64,000 nucleotides of DNA, taken from the NCBI GenBank assembly GCA_963720945.1, contig CAVRHH010000031.1, forward strand, positions 372,001 to 436,000, given 5' to 3'. This document shows positions 43,300 through 51,993 of the stretch, piece after piece (within the stretch, counting starts at the first letter, position 1; each line of letters starts with the position of its first letter). Source of the stretch: Bog-532 sp963720945 (lineage in GTDB: Bacteria; Actinomycetota; Actinomycetes; Streptosporangiales; Streptosporangiaceae). The translations under genes and the position numbers were made by a program. The notes beneath the pieces are model-generated. The model was not told the origin of the DNA. It saw nothing but the letters and a program-made list of their open reading frames with translations, and made no database searches.

Positions 43300-44148
43300 A
43301 TGCCGCTGACGCCCGCGGATGTGCGGAATAAGCAGTTCAGTACGACGAGGCTCCGGCCCGGCTACGACGAGGAAGAGGTTGACGCCTTCCTCGACGAGGT
43401 CGAGTCCGAGCTCGACCGGCTGATCCAGGAGAACGAAGAGCTCCGGGCGAAGCTGGCAGAGAGCCTGCGAGGGGGTAAGTCGTCGGTTCCCGCATTGAGC
43501 TCGCCGCTGGCTGAGTCCAAGATGGACATGATGCAGCCGGAGCCGCCGCGTGCCGAGCCGGAGCGCAGGCAGCCCGAGCCGGTCATGATGGGCTCGATGG
43601 CGCCGGCCGAGGACAACATGGACACCGCCGCGCGGGTCCTGTCCCTGGCCCAGCAGACCGCCGACCAGGCTATCGCCGACGCGCGCCGCGAGGCCGACGA
43701 GACGCTGGGACGCGCCCGCCGCGAGGCCGACGAGGTGCTGACCAAGGCGCGCCGTCAGGCCGAGCAGATCACCGGCGACGCCCGGGCGCGGGCCGAGAGC
43801 CTCGAGCGCGACGCCCAGGAGCGTCACCGCCAGGCCATGGGCTCTCTGGTTCAGCAGCGCGAGGAGCTCGAGCGCCGCGTGGACGACCTGCGGGCCTTCG
43901 AGCGCGAGTACCGCAGCAGGCTTAAGGCGTACCTGGAAGGCCAGCTCCGCGACCTGGAGGCCGGGGTCACCGACAGCGGTGCCTTCCCCACCATGGGGTC
44001 CGCGCCGCAGCCGTCGGTCCCGGCGGGCCTGGGGCAGGGCAACCGTAACGGTGCCCCGTCGACCGGGCAGTACCAGGTGCCCGAGGTTGTGCAGCACGCG
44101 GGCAGCTTCCACGGGAGCGAGGGCGCGCCCGCGCACGAACGGCGGTAG
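43300..44148 (+). CDS. divIVA: Polar growth scaffold DivIVA (Wag31)
   Basis: A 282-residue coiled-coil protein marking growing cell poles. The N-terminal lipid-binding domain is LTPADVRNKQFSTTRLRPGY, then DEEEVDAFLDEVESELDRLI. A linker follows, then a long coiled coil (ADQAIADARREADETLGRAR to RDLEAGV), and a Gly/Pro tail. It recruits cell-wall synthesis proteins for apical growth. Its presence with sepF supports a polar-growing actinomycete. A strong terminator follows within 10 bp. Confidence 0.96.
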   Translation: MPLTPADVRNKQFSTTRLRPGYDEEEVDAFLDEVESELDRLIQENEELRAKLAESLRGGKSSVPALSSPLAESKMDMMQPEPPRAEPERRQPEPVMMGSMAPAEDNMDTAARVLSLAQQTADQAIADARREADETLGRARREADEVLTKARRQAEQITGDARARAESLERDAQERHRQAMGSLVQQREELERRVDDLRAFEREYRSRLKAYLEGQLRDLEAGVTDSGAFPTMGSAPQPSVPAGLGQGNRNGAPSTGQYQVPEVVQHAGSFHGSEGAPAHERR

Positions 44149-44156
44149 CAGAACCA

Positions 44157-44204
44157 CCCCCGCGGTCTGGGCTTGTTGGTTGGGGCCCAGGCCGCGGGGT
44201 TTTT
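44157..44204 (+). terminator. Rho-independent terminator after divIVA
   Basis: CCCCGCGGTCTGGGC (44158-44172) pairs with GCCCAGGCCGCGGGG (44185-44199), one mismatch, 12-nt loop, followed by TTTTT (44200-44204). It closes the transcript from the division cluster. Confidence 0.92.
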
Positions 44205-44300
44205 GCTTGAGCGGGGCGGCGCAGCCGCGGGGTGGGCACCCCGGCGGGGGCGCCGCGAAGACCGGCGGCTGGGGTGGCCGCGCGTTCTGGGAGAACGCTT

Positions 44301-45617
44301 GTGATCAGGTTCAGCGCTTCCCTGGTTGTCATCGCGATGGGGTTGCTCGTCGCGGGAGGCGTCACCAGCAAGCTGCTGCTTGTGTATGTCGCGATTGCGC
44401 TCAGCGTGGTCGCGCTGATTTTTCTTATCATCGGCGCCATCCTCCACCGGGGGGAGTTCCGCGCCCGGCCGTCCGGGGAGACCGCCGGAACCGCGGCCGG
44501 GGGAGATGCGCAGGACGCCGAGACCGAGGCTCCTGCCCTCGCCGGCGCGGCGTCTGCCAGCGGTGCTCTGGCCGGCCGGGCCCGGGCCGCCGGCGGCGGC
44601 GGGGCTACGGCCAAGGACACGGCCTCGGCAGCGGGCACCGGGAAACCGCCCTGGCCCGATTCACCTCCGCCCGCCGGACCCGATCGGTGGGCTGCCTTCG
44701 AGCGCATCGCCGACCGGCACCGCCCGGACGTTCCGTGGCCCGGCGACTGGCGCGACCGGCCCAGTGCACCCGCTGGGCCCGGCGGGCCGAGCGAGCCCGG
44801 CGGCCATGGCGGCGGTCCCGAGGAGCAGTGGCCAGGCAAGCGACTGCCGGACGAAATCCAGCTGCACGCCCCCTGGCCGGCTCAGGACTGGTCCGCAGGC
44901 CGGGGCCCGGCGGAGCCGCGTCCCCGGCAGGAGGGCCCGGCGGATCAGCGCCGGCCCCGGGAACGGCCGTCCGCCGGCCCGGAAACCGAGGCGATCCCGG
45001 AACCGCAGCCCGCGGCGTCCGCCGGCCCGGAAACCGAGGCGCTCGCTGGGCCCCGGACCGAGGCGATCAAGCCGCCGCTGGCCGACGCGATGAAGGCGCC
45101 GCTGGCGGACGCGATCAGAGAGCTGCGGGCCAAGGCGTCAGAAAAACCCCGGGCCGGGGCGTCCAGGTCGCCGCTGCCCGGGGCGCCCGCAAAGCCACGC
45201 GCCGAGTCCCCGGACAATCCGGCGGCCGCCGGGCCGCCGGAGAACACGGATACCGCCGCGGCCCCGACGCAGCAGATGGCCGCGGCCCGGCCCGCGGAAT
45301 CCCGGCCCGCGGAATCCCGGCCCGCGGAATCCCGGCCCGCAGAGCCGGAGCCCGCAGAACCCGGGCCCGGGGAACCCGAGTCCGCGAAGCCGGAACCCGG
45401 GGAACGGGGATCCGGCGAGCCGGTACGCGCGGAAGCGGAGCCGGCCGACCAGGCCGTCACCGTGGTCCCTGGCGTGCCCCGCTACCACCGGAGCGACTGC
45501 ATTCTCATCCGCTTCATGGGCGACAACGACCTGCAGAAGATGCCGGCCGAGGCGGCGAGAGAGGCCGGGTGCACGCCCTGCCGCGCCTGCCAGCCGGACG
45601 GCGAGGACGCCGACTGA
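44301..45617 (+). CDS. Membrane protein with disordered linker and C-terminal Cys/His zinc-type domain
   Basis: A 438-residue protein. Two N-terminal membrane helices (ASLVVIAMGLLVAGGVTS and LLVYVAIALSVVALIFLII) are followed by about 320 disordered Pro/Ala/Glu-rich residues including ETEA and RPAES repeats. A C-terminal module follows: VVPGVPRYHRSDCILIRFMG then EAAREAGCTPCRACQPDG. The spacing His-x3-Cys and CxxC-type Cys resembles the YHxxxC...CxxC zinc-type motif seen at the ends of actinobacterial membrane proteins. GTG 44301 follows GGGAGA. The domain would sit in the cytoplasm or at the cell surface depending on topology. Function unknown. Confidence 0.75.
   Translation: MIRFSASLVVIAMGLLVAGGVTSKLLLVYVAIALSVVALIFLIIGAILHRGEFRARPSGETAGTAAGGDAQDAETEAPALAGAASASGALAGRARAAGGGGATAKDTASAAGTGKPPWPDSPPPAGPDRWAAFERIADRHRPDVPWPGDWRDRPSAPAGPGGPSEPGGHGGGPEEQWPGKRLPDEIQLHAPWPAQDWSAGRGPAEPRPRQEGPADQRRPRERPSAGPETEAIPEPQPAASAGPETEALAGPRTEAIKPPLADAMKAPLADAIRELRAKASEKPRAGASRSPLPGAPAKPRAESPDNPAAAGPPENTDTAAAPTQQMAAARPAESRPAESRPAESRPAEPEPAEPGPGEPESAKPEPGERGSGEPVRAEAEPADQAVTVVPGVPRYHRSDCILIRFMGDNDLQKMPAEAAREAGCTPCRACQPDGEDAD
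45288..45360. repeat. 15-bp coding repeat (PAESR)
   Basis: CCCGCGGAATCCCGG recurs in tandem from about 45290 to 45335, then degenerates into PAEPE-type codons. It is in frame within the linker of the membrane protein. Confidence 0.7.
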
Positions 45618-45672
45618 CGCGCCCGCGCATCCCGGGGCGTCTCGCGCGCCCGGGACGGACCGGCCGCGCCCG

Positions 45673-48600
45673 TTACGCCCGCCGCAGCCAGAACCGCAGG
45701 CCGAGCAGATCGTCGATGTGCTCGGCAAACCCGGCGTTGCCGTTCTCCGGGGACGGCTGGCCGGGCTGGTAGCTGGTGGCCAGTACCTCGGCGGCAATCA
45801 CCGGGCCCTGCTCGGTCAGCGCGGCCGCCAGGTCCGGGTCGCTCGCCTCCCACCACAGCGAGATCCGGTCGGTGACATCGAGCCCATCGCTCTTCCGCGC
45901 TTCCTGGATGAGGCGGACCGCCTCCCGGGCCAGGCCCTCGCGCCGGAGTCCGGGGGTGAGCGTCACCTCCAGCGCCACCGTCTCGCCCCCGTCCGCGGCG
46001 ACGGTCCAGCCCGCCTTGGGTGTCTGGGTCACGATGACCTCGTCCGGGCTCACCGGGACGGCCTCCCCGTCCACGGTGACGACCGCCGTCCCGGCCGTGC
46101 GCAGTTCGGCGGCCAGCGCCGCCGGGTCCGCCGACGTGATCGCCTTCGCGACCACCGGGGTGCGCTTGCCGAACCGGCCGCCCAGCGCGCGGAAGTTCGG
46201 CTTGACGGTGTAGTCGACCAGCTCGACGTCGACACCGGCCAGCGTCTCCAGCGCGTGCACGTTCAGTTCCTCGGCGACCTGCGCGCGCAGTTCGGCCGGC
46301 AGCGACGCGAAACCGGTCGCGCCGACCAGCGCGCGGGCCAGCGGCTGCCGGGTCTTCACCGTGGCGGCGGCCCGGGCCGAACGGCCCAGCTCGACGAGCC
46401 GCCTGGTCAGCGCCATGTCCGCGGACAGCTCAGGGTCGATGAGCGCCGCGTCAGCTGCCGGCCACGCGGCCAGGTGCACCGATTCCGGGGCGCCGGGACC
46501 GCGCAGTGCGCTCCACACGTAGTCGGTGAGGAATGGCGTGATCGGCGCCATCAGCCGGGTGACCGTCTCCAGGCACTCGTACAGCGTGGCGAACGCCGAT
46601 GCGGACTCCGGGGTCCGTGGGCCTTCCCAGAACCTACGGCGTGACCTGCGCACATACCAGTTGGACAGGTCGTCGGTGAAGCCTGCGATGCGCCGTCCCG
46701 CGCCGGCCGTATCGAAGCCTTCCAGCGCCGCGGTGACGTCCCGGACCAGTGCGTGCAGCTCGCTGAGGATCCACCGGTCGAGGACCGGGCGGTCCGCGGG
46801 CGCGGGCGCCTCATTGAGCCGTTCGGGTCCCCAGGCGTTGCCGTCGGCGGCGGCCGCGTTGGCGTACAGGGCCAGGAACGAGACCGTGTTCCAGTAGGTG
46901 AGCAGGACCTTGCGGACAATCTCCTCCAGCGCCGCGTGCCCCACCCGCCGCGTCACCCACGGCGAGCCGGACGCCGCGAAGAACCAGCGCAGCGCGTCCG
47001 CGCCGTGCGCATCCATCAGCGGCAGCGGCTCCAGGACGTTGCCGAGGTGCTTGCTCATCTTGCGGCCGTCCTCGTCCACGACCAGGCCGAGGCACACGAC
47101 GTTCTCGTACGACGACCGGCCGAACACGGTCGTGCTCACCGCCATCAGCGAATAGAACCAGCCCCGGGTCTGGTCGATCGCCTCGCAGATGAACTGCGCG
47201 GGGAAGGCATCCTCGAACTCGGCCTGGTTGTGCCACGGGGCGCCGAGCCGCGCGAACGGCATCGAGCCGGAGTCGTACCAGGCATCGATGACGTCGGGCA
47301 CCCGCCGGGCCCGCGCCCCGCAGTCCGGGCAGCCGAACGTGACCTCATCGACGAACGGCCGGTGCGGGTCCAGCCCGGACAGGTCACGGCCGGTCAGCTC
47401 GGACAGTTCCGCCCGCGAGCCGACGCAGGTGGTGTGGCCGTTCTCGCACTCCCATAGGGGCAGCGGCGTGCCCCAGTACCGGGTCCGTGACAGCGCCCAG
47501 TCCACGTTGTTGCGCAGCCATTCGCCGTAGCGGCCGTGCTTGATATTCGGCGGGTACCAGTTGGTCTTCTCGTTCTCTGCGAGCAGCTGGTCCTTCACGG
47601 CCGTGGTGCGGATGTACCAGGACGGCAGCGCGTAGTAGATCAGCAGCGTGTGACACCGCCAGCAGTGCGGGTAGCTGTGCTCGTACGGCTCGGACCTGAA
47701 GAGCAGGCCACGGTCGGCGAGGTCCTGGATCAGCCGGGGGTCGGCGTCCTTGAAGAACATGCCGCCCACCATGGGGATGCTGTCCTCGAAACGGCCGTCA
47801 GGACGGATCGGGTTGACCACAGGCAGCCCGTGCAGCCGGGAGGTCTGCATGTCGTCCGCGCCGAAGGCGGGTGCCATGTGCACCAGGCCCGTGCCGTCTT
47901 CCGTGGTCACGAACGTTCCGGGCACGACGATGTGCGCATCCGGGATCTCGATCAGGTGGAAAGGCCGGTCATAGGTGGCGCCGAGCAGCTCCCGGCCGGG
48001 GAACCGCGCCGTGATGTGCCAGCCTTCGTCAAGAACGTTCGGCATCAATGCCTCGGCCACGACAACGCGGTCACCGTCGTCGCGGCGCGCCACCACGTAC
48101 GTGACCTCGGGGTGCACCGCCACGGCGGTATTGGAGACCAGCGTCCACGGCGTCGTCGTCCAGACCAGCAGGTCCGCGCCGGCCAGTTCCGGGGGCGCGC
48201 TCTCCGGCACGCTCGTGAGCGGGAAGCGCACCGTGACCGACGGATCGGTGACCGTCTGGTAGACGCCGGGCTGGCCCATCTCGTGGTCGGACAGCGGCGT
48301 GCCGCAGCGCGGGCAGTACGGGCTGATCCGGAAGTCGCGGACCAGCAGGCCCTTGGAGTAGATGTCCTTCAGTGACCACCAGACCGACTCGATGTAGTCG
48401 GGGTCCATCGTCCGGTACGCCTTGGACAGGTCGATCCAGTAACCCATCCGTTCGGTCAGGTCGGTGAACGCGTCCACGTGCCGGAGCACCGACTCGCGGC
48501 AGCGCTCGTTGAACTGGGTGATGCCGTACGCCTCGATGTCCTTCTTGCCGGAGATGCCCAGCTCGCGCTCGACGGCTACCTCGACGGGCAGGCCGTGGCA

Positions 48601-48888
48601 GTCCCAGCCGGCCTGCCGCGGTACGTAGAAGCCCTGCATGGTCTTGAACCGGGGGAAGACGTCCTTGAAGACGCGCGCCTCGACGTGATGCACGCCGGGC
48701 ATGCCGTTAGCGGTCGGCGGCCCCTCGTAGAACGTCCAGGGCAGGCCGCCCTCGGTCTGCTTCAGCGATTGCGCGAAGACGTCGGCATCGTGCCAGCGGA
48801 CCAGCATTTCGCGCTCGATCGCGGGCAGGTCGATCTGGGCCGGCAGGGCGGGGAAGCGTGGCGTGCTGCCGTCGGGTACCTGCGGCAT
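45673..48888 (-). CDS. ileS: Isoleucyl-tRNA synthetase
   Basis: A 1071-residue class I synthetase charging tRNA-Ile. The HIGH-type motif is GPPTANGMPGVHHVEARVF near residue 56, where the canonical HIGH reads HHVEA (HVEA); KMSKS is GRKMSKHLGNVL near 605. The editing domain (CP1) is present (TTTPWTLVSNTAVAVHPEV), and tRNA-binding C-terminal domains follow. The long form with HHxEA and KMSKH resembles the type-2 (eukaryote-like) IleRS group, which is often mupirocin-tolerant; this is an inference from family. Its expression is controlled by the T-box upstream. Convergent with the membrane-protein gene. Confidence 0.97.
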   Translation of the reverse strand: MPQVPDGSTPRFPALPAQIDLPAIEREMLVRWHDADVFAQSLKQTEGGLPWTFYEGPPTANGMPGVHHVEARVFKDVFPRFKTMQGFYVPRQAGWDCHGLPVEVAVERELGISGKKDIEAYGITQFNERCRESVLRHVDAFTDLTERMGYWIDLSKAYRTMDPDYIESVWWSLKDIYSKGLLVRDFRISPYCPRCGTPLSDHEMGQPGVYQTVTDPSVTVRFPLTSVPESAPPELAGADLLVWTTTPWTLVSNTAVAVHPEVTYVVARRDDGDRVVVAEALMPNVLDEGWHITARFPGRELLGATYDRPFHLIEIPDAHIVVPGTFVTTEDGTGLVHMAPAFGADDMQTSRLHGLPVVNPIRPDGRFEDSIPMVGGMFFKDADPRLIQDLADRGLLFRSEPYEHSYPHCWRCHTLLIYYALPSWYIRTTAVKDQLLAENEKTNWYPPNIKHGRYGEWLRNNVDWALSRTRYWGTPLPLWECENGHTTCVGSRAELSELTGRDLSGLDPHRPFVDEVTFGCPDCGARARRVPDVIDAWYDSGSMPFARLGAPWHNQAEFEDAFPAQFICEAIDQTRGWFYSLMAVSTTVFGRSSYENVVCLGLVVDEDGRKMSKHLGNVLEPLPLMDAHGADALRWFFAASGSPWVTRRVGHAALEEIVRKVLLTYWNTVSFLALYANAAAADGNAWGPERLNEAPAPADRPVLDRWILSELHALVRDVTAALEGFDTAGAGRRIAGFTDDLSNWYVRRSRRRFWEGPRTPESASAFATLYECLETVTRLMAPITPFLTDYVWSALRGPGAPESVHLAAWPAADAALIDPELSADMALTRRLVELGRSARAAATVKTRQPLARALVGATGFASLPAELRAQVAEELNVHALETLAGVDVELVDYTVKPNFRALGGRFGKRTPVVAKAITSADPAALAAELRTAGTAVVTVDGEAVPVSPDEVIVTQTPKAGWTVAADGGETVALEVTLTPGLRREGLAREAVRLIQEARKSDGLDVTDRISLWWEASDPDLAAALTEQGPVIAAEVLATSYQPGQPSPENGNAGFAEHIDDLLGLRFWLRRA

Positions 48889-49226
48889 GATGGTGCGGCC
48901 TCCAGCAATGACAGAAGAAACGTTGCTGGAGGGACGAGTCCACCGTGCGGTGTTCCCGCGGTACCACCCTCCTTGGCCGCGGCCGGAGGCCAGCGCTCCC
49001 GTGGCCGGGAAACGCCAGCTGGCGTGCGACCCTCTCGAGGATCCCTGCGGCCGGTTCTACTGGGCGCGGCGCCGCGACCGGGTACACAGATCGGGCCGAT
49101 GCGAGATCTGGGTACGTGACGGGAGCGGCGGCCGGCGGCCGTTCTTCCGGCGGCTCCGGGGTGATCTGGTTCGCTGGGCCTGCCTCCGGGCTCGCACCGT
49201 CCCCGGATCGCTCCTGGCCGCTGTCA
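48889..49226 (-). promoter_or_regulatory. Translational T-box riboswitch of ileS
   Basis: On the minus strand, a short Stem I has TCCGGGG pairing with CCCCGGA and CGGCC/GGCCG at its base. The specifier ATC (Ile codon) is at 49165-49163. The T-box core AGGGTGGTACCGCGG lies near 48973-48959. A perfect 10-bp hairpin, CCTCCAGCAA with TTGCTGGAGG (48932-48899), hides the GGAGG ribosome site 10 nt before ATG 48888. Uncharged tRNA-Ile would open the hairpin and allow translation. No T-run terminator is seen, so control is translational, as known for actinobacterial ileS. Confidence 0.92.
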
Positions 49227-49230
49227 GCGT

Positions 49231-49570
49231 CAGCTGTCCCCATCAATGCCGTGCAGACATCCAGGGTATCCGACCCGGCCCGGCGGGCCGAACGTAGTGA
49301 CCGGGGAGCCGGACGTGCTGTCGGCGCGGGCCGGCCGCGATACCCGCGTGAGCCGGCGCGATACCGGCGTGAGCCGGGGCCGGGGGTCAGTGGTCCGCTT
49401 GGGCCGGACGCGACGCCGGCGTGAGCCGGGCCGGAGGTTCAGCCGGTCAGCGTGCCGCACGCCACGCGTGAGGGGACCGCAAACTTATTTGCGGAGAAAC
49501 GCGATGTGACTTATTCTCCGTTGACCGTTCATATTCATGATCATCTATAACTCGTCGTGGGAGGTGCGAG
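49231..49570. other. Region between the T-box and dksA-like gene
   Basis: About 340 bases without a gene. A degenerate 20-bp repeat (CGCGATACCGGCGTGAGCCG-like) occurs at about 49337, 49357 and 49410. Near 49480-49555 the sequence is AT-rich; TTGACC (49521-49526) and TATAAC (49546-49551) with 19 bp between them are a possible plus-strand promoter for the next gene. Confidence 0.4.
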
Positions 49571-49990
49571 ATGGCCTCAGCCCAGCGGTCCGATGCCCCA
49601 ACTCTTCCGGTACGGCCGGGAGAGGAGCCGTGGACCGGCTCTGAGCTCGCCGAAGTGCGCGAAACGCTCGAGACGGACGCCGCCGGGCTGTGCCGTGACA
49701 TTGAGCAGGCCGAGTCACAGATCGCCGACCGGCTCGAGGACGGAATCCGGGATGCCGGGGACGACGAGGCAGACGCCGGGGCCAAGACGTTCGAGCGGGA
49801 GCACGAGTTCGCGATGACCAGCAACGCCCGCCATCTGCTGGAGCAGACCGAGCGGGCTCTCGGCCGGATCGATGCGGGAACATATGGAGCGTGCGAATCC
49901 TGCGGCCAGCCAATAGGCAAGGCACGGCTGATGGCGTTCCCGCGCGCGGTACTGTGCGTGACGTGCAAGCAGCGCGAAGAACGCCGCTGA
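49571..49990 (+). CDS. TraR/DksA-family zinc-finger protein
   Basis: A 139-residue protein with the TraR/DksA C4 zinc finger: ACESCGQPIGKARLMAFPRA then VLCVTCKQREE (two CxxC pairs). A coiled-coil region precedes it (LETDAAGLCRDIEQAESQI to TSNARHLLEQTERALGRID). DksA-type proteins enter the RNA polymerase secondary channel, often with ppGpp. The acidic coiled-coil tip is present as EREHEF but the classical DxxDxA tip is not obvious. GGGAGG precedes ATG 49571. The 3' end overlaps the lspA frame. Confidence 0.88.
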   Translation: MASAQRSDAPTLPVRPGEEPWTGSELAEVRETLETDAAGLCRDIEQAESQIADRLEDGIRDAGDDEADAGAKTFEREHEFAMTSNARHLLEQTERALGRIDAGTYGACESCGQPIGKARLMAFPRAVLCVTCKQREERR

Positions 49991-50811
49991 CGGCGCCGGG
50001 GGAGCAGCGGGCGCCAGGCGACCCAGCGGCCACCACAGCCGACCCACCGGTCACGGGCGAACCAGCGGCCACAGCCGACCCACCGGTCACGGGCGAGGTA
50101 CCAGGCACGGGCGAGGTACCAGGCACAGACGAGGCACCAGCCACAGTGCGGCGGCGCAAGCTGCCCGTCGTCATTGGGGTGGCTGTATGCGTGCTCGCCC
50201 TCGACCTGATCTCCAAGCTGATCGTGGTTCATGCGCTATCGAACCGGCCGCCGATCCGGTTGCTGGACGGCTTCCTGACGCTCCAGCTGCTGCGCAACAG
50301 CGGCGCCGCGTTCAGCATCGGGACCTCGATGACGATCGTGTTCACCGCGATCGCCGCCGCGGTGATCATCTACATTCTCCGGGCCGCCCGCAAGCTGCGC
50401 AGCCTGCCGTGGGCGATCACGCTCGGGCTGCTCCTGGGCGGTGCGACCGGGAACCTCGCTGACCGCGTCTTCCGCTCGCCGGGGCTGTTCCGCGGCGATG
50501 TCGTGGACTGGATCGAGTTGCCGCACTGGCCCGTGTTCAACCTCGCCGACTCGGCCATCGTGTGCGGCGGCGTGCTGGCGGTCCTGCTGGCGCTGCGCGG
50601 CATCCACCTGGACGGCAGCCGCGAAGGTGCGGCGGACGACGACGCGGAACCCGCAGATCAGGCCGCTGGCCCTACGCGTACCACCGACCCCGCCGGCCCC
50701 ACGGACCACACGCCCGGCACAGGGACTACGCGGGCTACGTCAGCAACGGAGGGCGGCGATGACGGCGCCCGGCCAGCGTTATATGCCGGTTCCCGAGGGC
50801 CTGGACGGTGA
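49957..50811 (+). CDS. lspA: Lipoprotein signal peptidase
   Basis: An integral-membrane aspartyl protease that cleaves diacylglyceryl-modified lipoprotein signal peptides. The catalytic aspartates are in ATGNLADRVFRSPG and VFNLADSAIVCGG; membrane helices include LPVVIGVAVCVLALDLISKL and TIVFTAIAAAVIIYILRAA. The start is uncertain: GTG 49957 gives a 284-residue form with a Pro/Thr/Gly repeat N-terminus (DPPVTGE), GTG 50146 gives a compact form starting at the first helix, and the frame is open to GTG 49891 inside the upstream gene. None has a strong ribosome site. Its 3' end overlaps rluD by 53 bp. Confidence 0.88.
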   Translation, partial: RDVQAARRTPLTAPGEQRAPGDPAATTADPPVTGEPAATADPPVTGEVPGTGEVPGTDEAPATVRRRKLPVVIGVAVCVLALDLISKLIVVHALSNRPPIRLLDGFLTLQLLRNSGAAFSIGTSMTIVFTAIAAAVIIYILRAARKLRSLPWAITLGLLLGGATGNLADRVFRSPGLFRGDVVDWIELPHWPVFNLADSAIVCGGVLAVLLALRGIHLDGSREGAADDDAEPADQAAGPTRTTDPAGPTDHTPGTGTTRATSATEGGDDGARPALYAGSRGPGR

Positions 50812-51688
50812 GCGGCTAGATGCCGCGCTGGCCCGGATGTTTGGCCTGTCCCGGTCACGGGCCGCGGAATTGATCAGCGACGGCATGGTGCTGGTGGACG
50901 GGCAGCCCGCGGCCAAGTCGGACCGGGTCGCGGCGGGTGAGCCGCTGGAGGTGACGCTGCCCGTTCCGCGCCCGGTGGAGCCGCCGCGTGCGGTGCCGGG
51001 CCTGAACGTCGTCTATGAGGATGACGACATCGTGGTGGTGGACAAGCCAATCGGCGTGGCCGCGCATCCTGCGCCCGGCTGGACCGGCCCGACCGTCATT
51101 GGTGGCCTGCTCGCCAGCGGCCACACGATCGCCACCAGCGGCGCCGCCGAACGCCAGGGCATCGTGCACCGGCTGGATGCGAACACCACCGGCCTGATGG
51201 TCGTGGCCAAGAGCGAGCCCGCCTACAGCGCGCTGAAGAGGGCGTTCCGCGAGCGCGAGGTGGAGAAGCGCTACCACGCGCTCGTCCAGGGTCATCCGGA
51301 TCCGCTGCGCGGGACGATCGACGCCCCCATTGGCAGGCACCCATCAGGCGACGGCCGGTTCGCCGTGGTGGCGGGCGGCCGCCCCAGTGTGACGCACTAC
51401 GACACCATCGAGGCGTTCCGCGGCGCCAGCCTGACCGACGTTGGGCTGGAAACCGGCCGAACGCATCAGATCCGGGTCCACATGTCCGCGATCCGGCACC
51501 CCTGCGTGGGTGACGTCCTCTACGGTGCGGATCCGGTCCTGGCCGAGCGGCTGGGCTTGCACCGGCAGTGGCTGCACGCGGTGCGCCTCGCCTTCGATCA
51601 TCCCGCCGGCGGCCGGTGGGTCGAATTCCGCAGCGACTACCCGCCCGACCTCGCGCACGCCCTGGACGTCCTCCGGGACGACGACTGA
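50759..51688 (+). CDS. rluD: RluD-family rRNA pseudouridine synthase
   Basis: A 309-residue enzyme with an N-terminal S4 RNA-binding domain (LDAALARMFGLSRSRAAELI) and the RluA/RluD catalytic core: VVYEDDDIVVVDKPIGVAAH, then IVHRLDANTTGLMVVAKSEP containing the catalytic Asp, RAFREREVEKRYHALVQGHP, and LETGRTHQIRVHMSAIRHPC. It makes pseudouridines in 23S rRNA. ATG 50759 follows GGAGG and overlaps the lspA end. lspA-rluD is the standard actinobacterial order. Confidence 0.94.
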   Translation: MTAPGQRYMPVPEGLDGERLDAALARMFGLSRSRAAELISDGMVLVDGQPAAKSDRVAAGEPLEVTLPVPRPVEPPRAVPGLNVVYEDDDIVVVDKPIGVAAHPAPGWTGPTVIGGLLASGHTIATSGAAERQGIVHRLDANTTGLMVVAKSEPAYSALKRAFREREVEKRYHALVQGHPDPLRGTIDAPIGRHPSGDGRFAVVAGGRPSVTHYDTIEAFRGASLTDVGLETGRTHQIRVHMSAIRHPCVGDVLYGADPVLAERLGLHRQWLHAVRLAFDHPAGGRWVEFRSDYPPDLAHALDVLRDDD

Positions 51689-51750
51689 GACCGCACGGGG
51701 TGCCGGCGGCGGCACAGGCCCTGCGCTGGGGCCGCGTGGACAGTGCAGGT

Positions 51751-51770
51751 ATCACCCGTGTCCGGGTGAT
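51751..51770. promoter_or_regulatory. TCACCC-type palindrome (site a)
   Basis: ATCACCC (51751-51757), 6 bp, GGGTGAT (51764-51770): perfect 7-bp arms. One of four related sites in 51.7-55.2 kb; it bounds one end of the kinase fragment. Candidate operator or element end. Confidence 0.45.
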
Positions 51771-51781
51771 GTGCGCGGCGT

Positions 51782-51987
51782 GACCGTCGTCTTGAGCTTG
51801 TCGCCCCGGTAGGCCGGAGTCTCGACAATCCCCGCGTACGCGGGGATTGTCGAGACGACGCGTTGTTGACGAAGACCTGGCCATTGATCATCCCGAGATC
51901 GGCCTGCAGCTCCACACCGTCGGACAAAGCGCCCAGGCACGTCGACGGGTCCTCACGGTTCAGCCCGAGATCGAGGGCGAAATGATC
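51782..51987 (-). pseudogene. Diacylglycerol/lipid kinase (DAGK catalytic) gene fragment
   Basis: On the minus strand from 51987 the fragment reads HFALDLGLNREDPSTCLGAL and VELQADLGMINGQVFVNNAS. After a break at the palindrome it continues in another frame as AYAGIVETPAYRGDKLKTT, then loses similarity. These are the NHFALDLGL...VNNASFGAYA...PAYRDxK segments of the DAGK family. The expected FG between VNNAS and AYAG has been replaced by an inverted copy of the next 17 bases. No ATP-binding N-terminus or C-terminal domain remains. Dead gene. Confidence 0.75.
51819..51856. repeat. 38-bp perfect palindrome
   Basis: GTCTCGACAATCCCCGCGT (51819-51837) is followed directly by its exact complement to 51856. 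It lies inside the kinase fragment; the right half (plus-strand order) matches the expected kinase codons and the left half is the inverted copy. No T-run follows, so a terminator is unlikely. Confidence 0.95.
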
Positions 51988-51993
51988 CCCGGG

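Noticed and set aside
44157..44204. Hairpin as a regulatory attenuator of the following gene
   Set aside because: Directly follows divIVA with a classic T-run and lies 97 bp before the next start; a simple terminator explains it.
51819..51856. Palindrome as a transcription terminator for rluD
   Set aside because: No T-run on either side, 130 bp from the rluD stop, and the protein context explains it as an inverted copy inside a kinase remnant.
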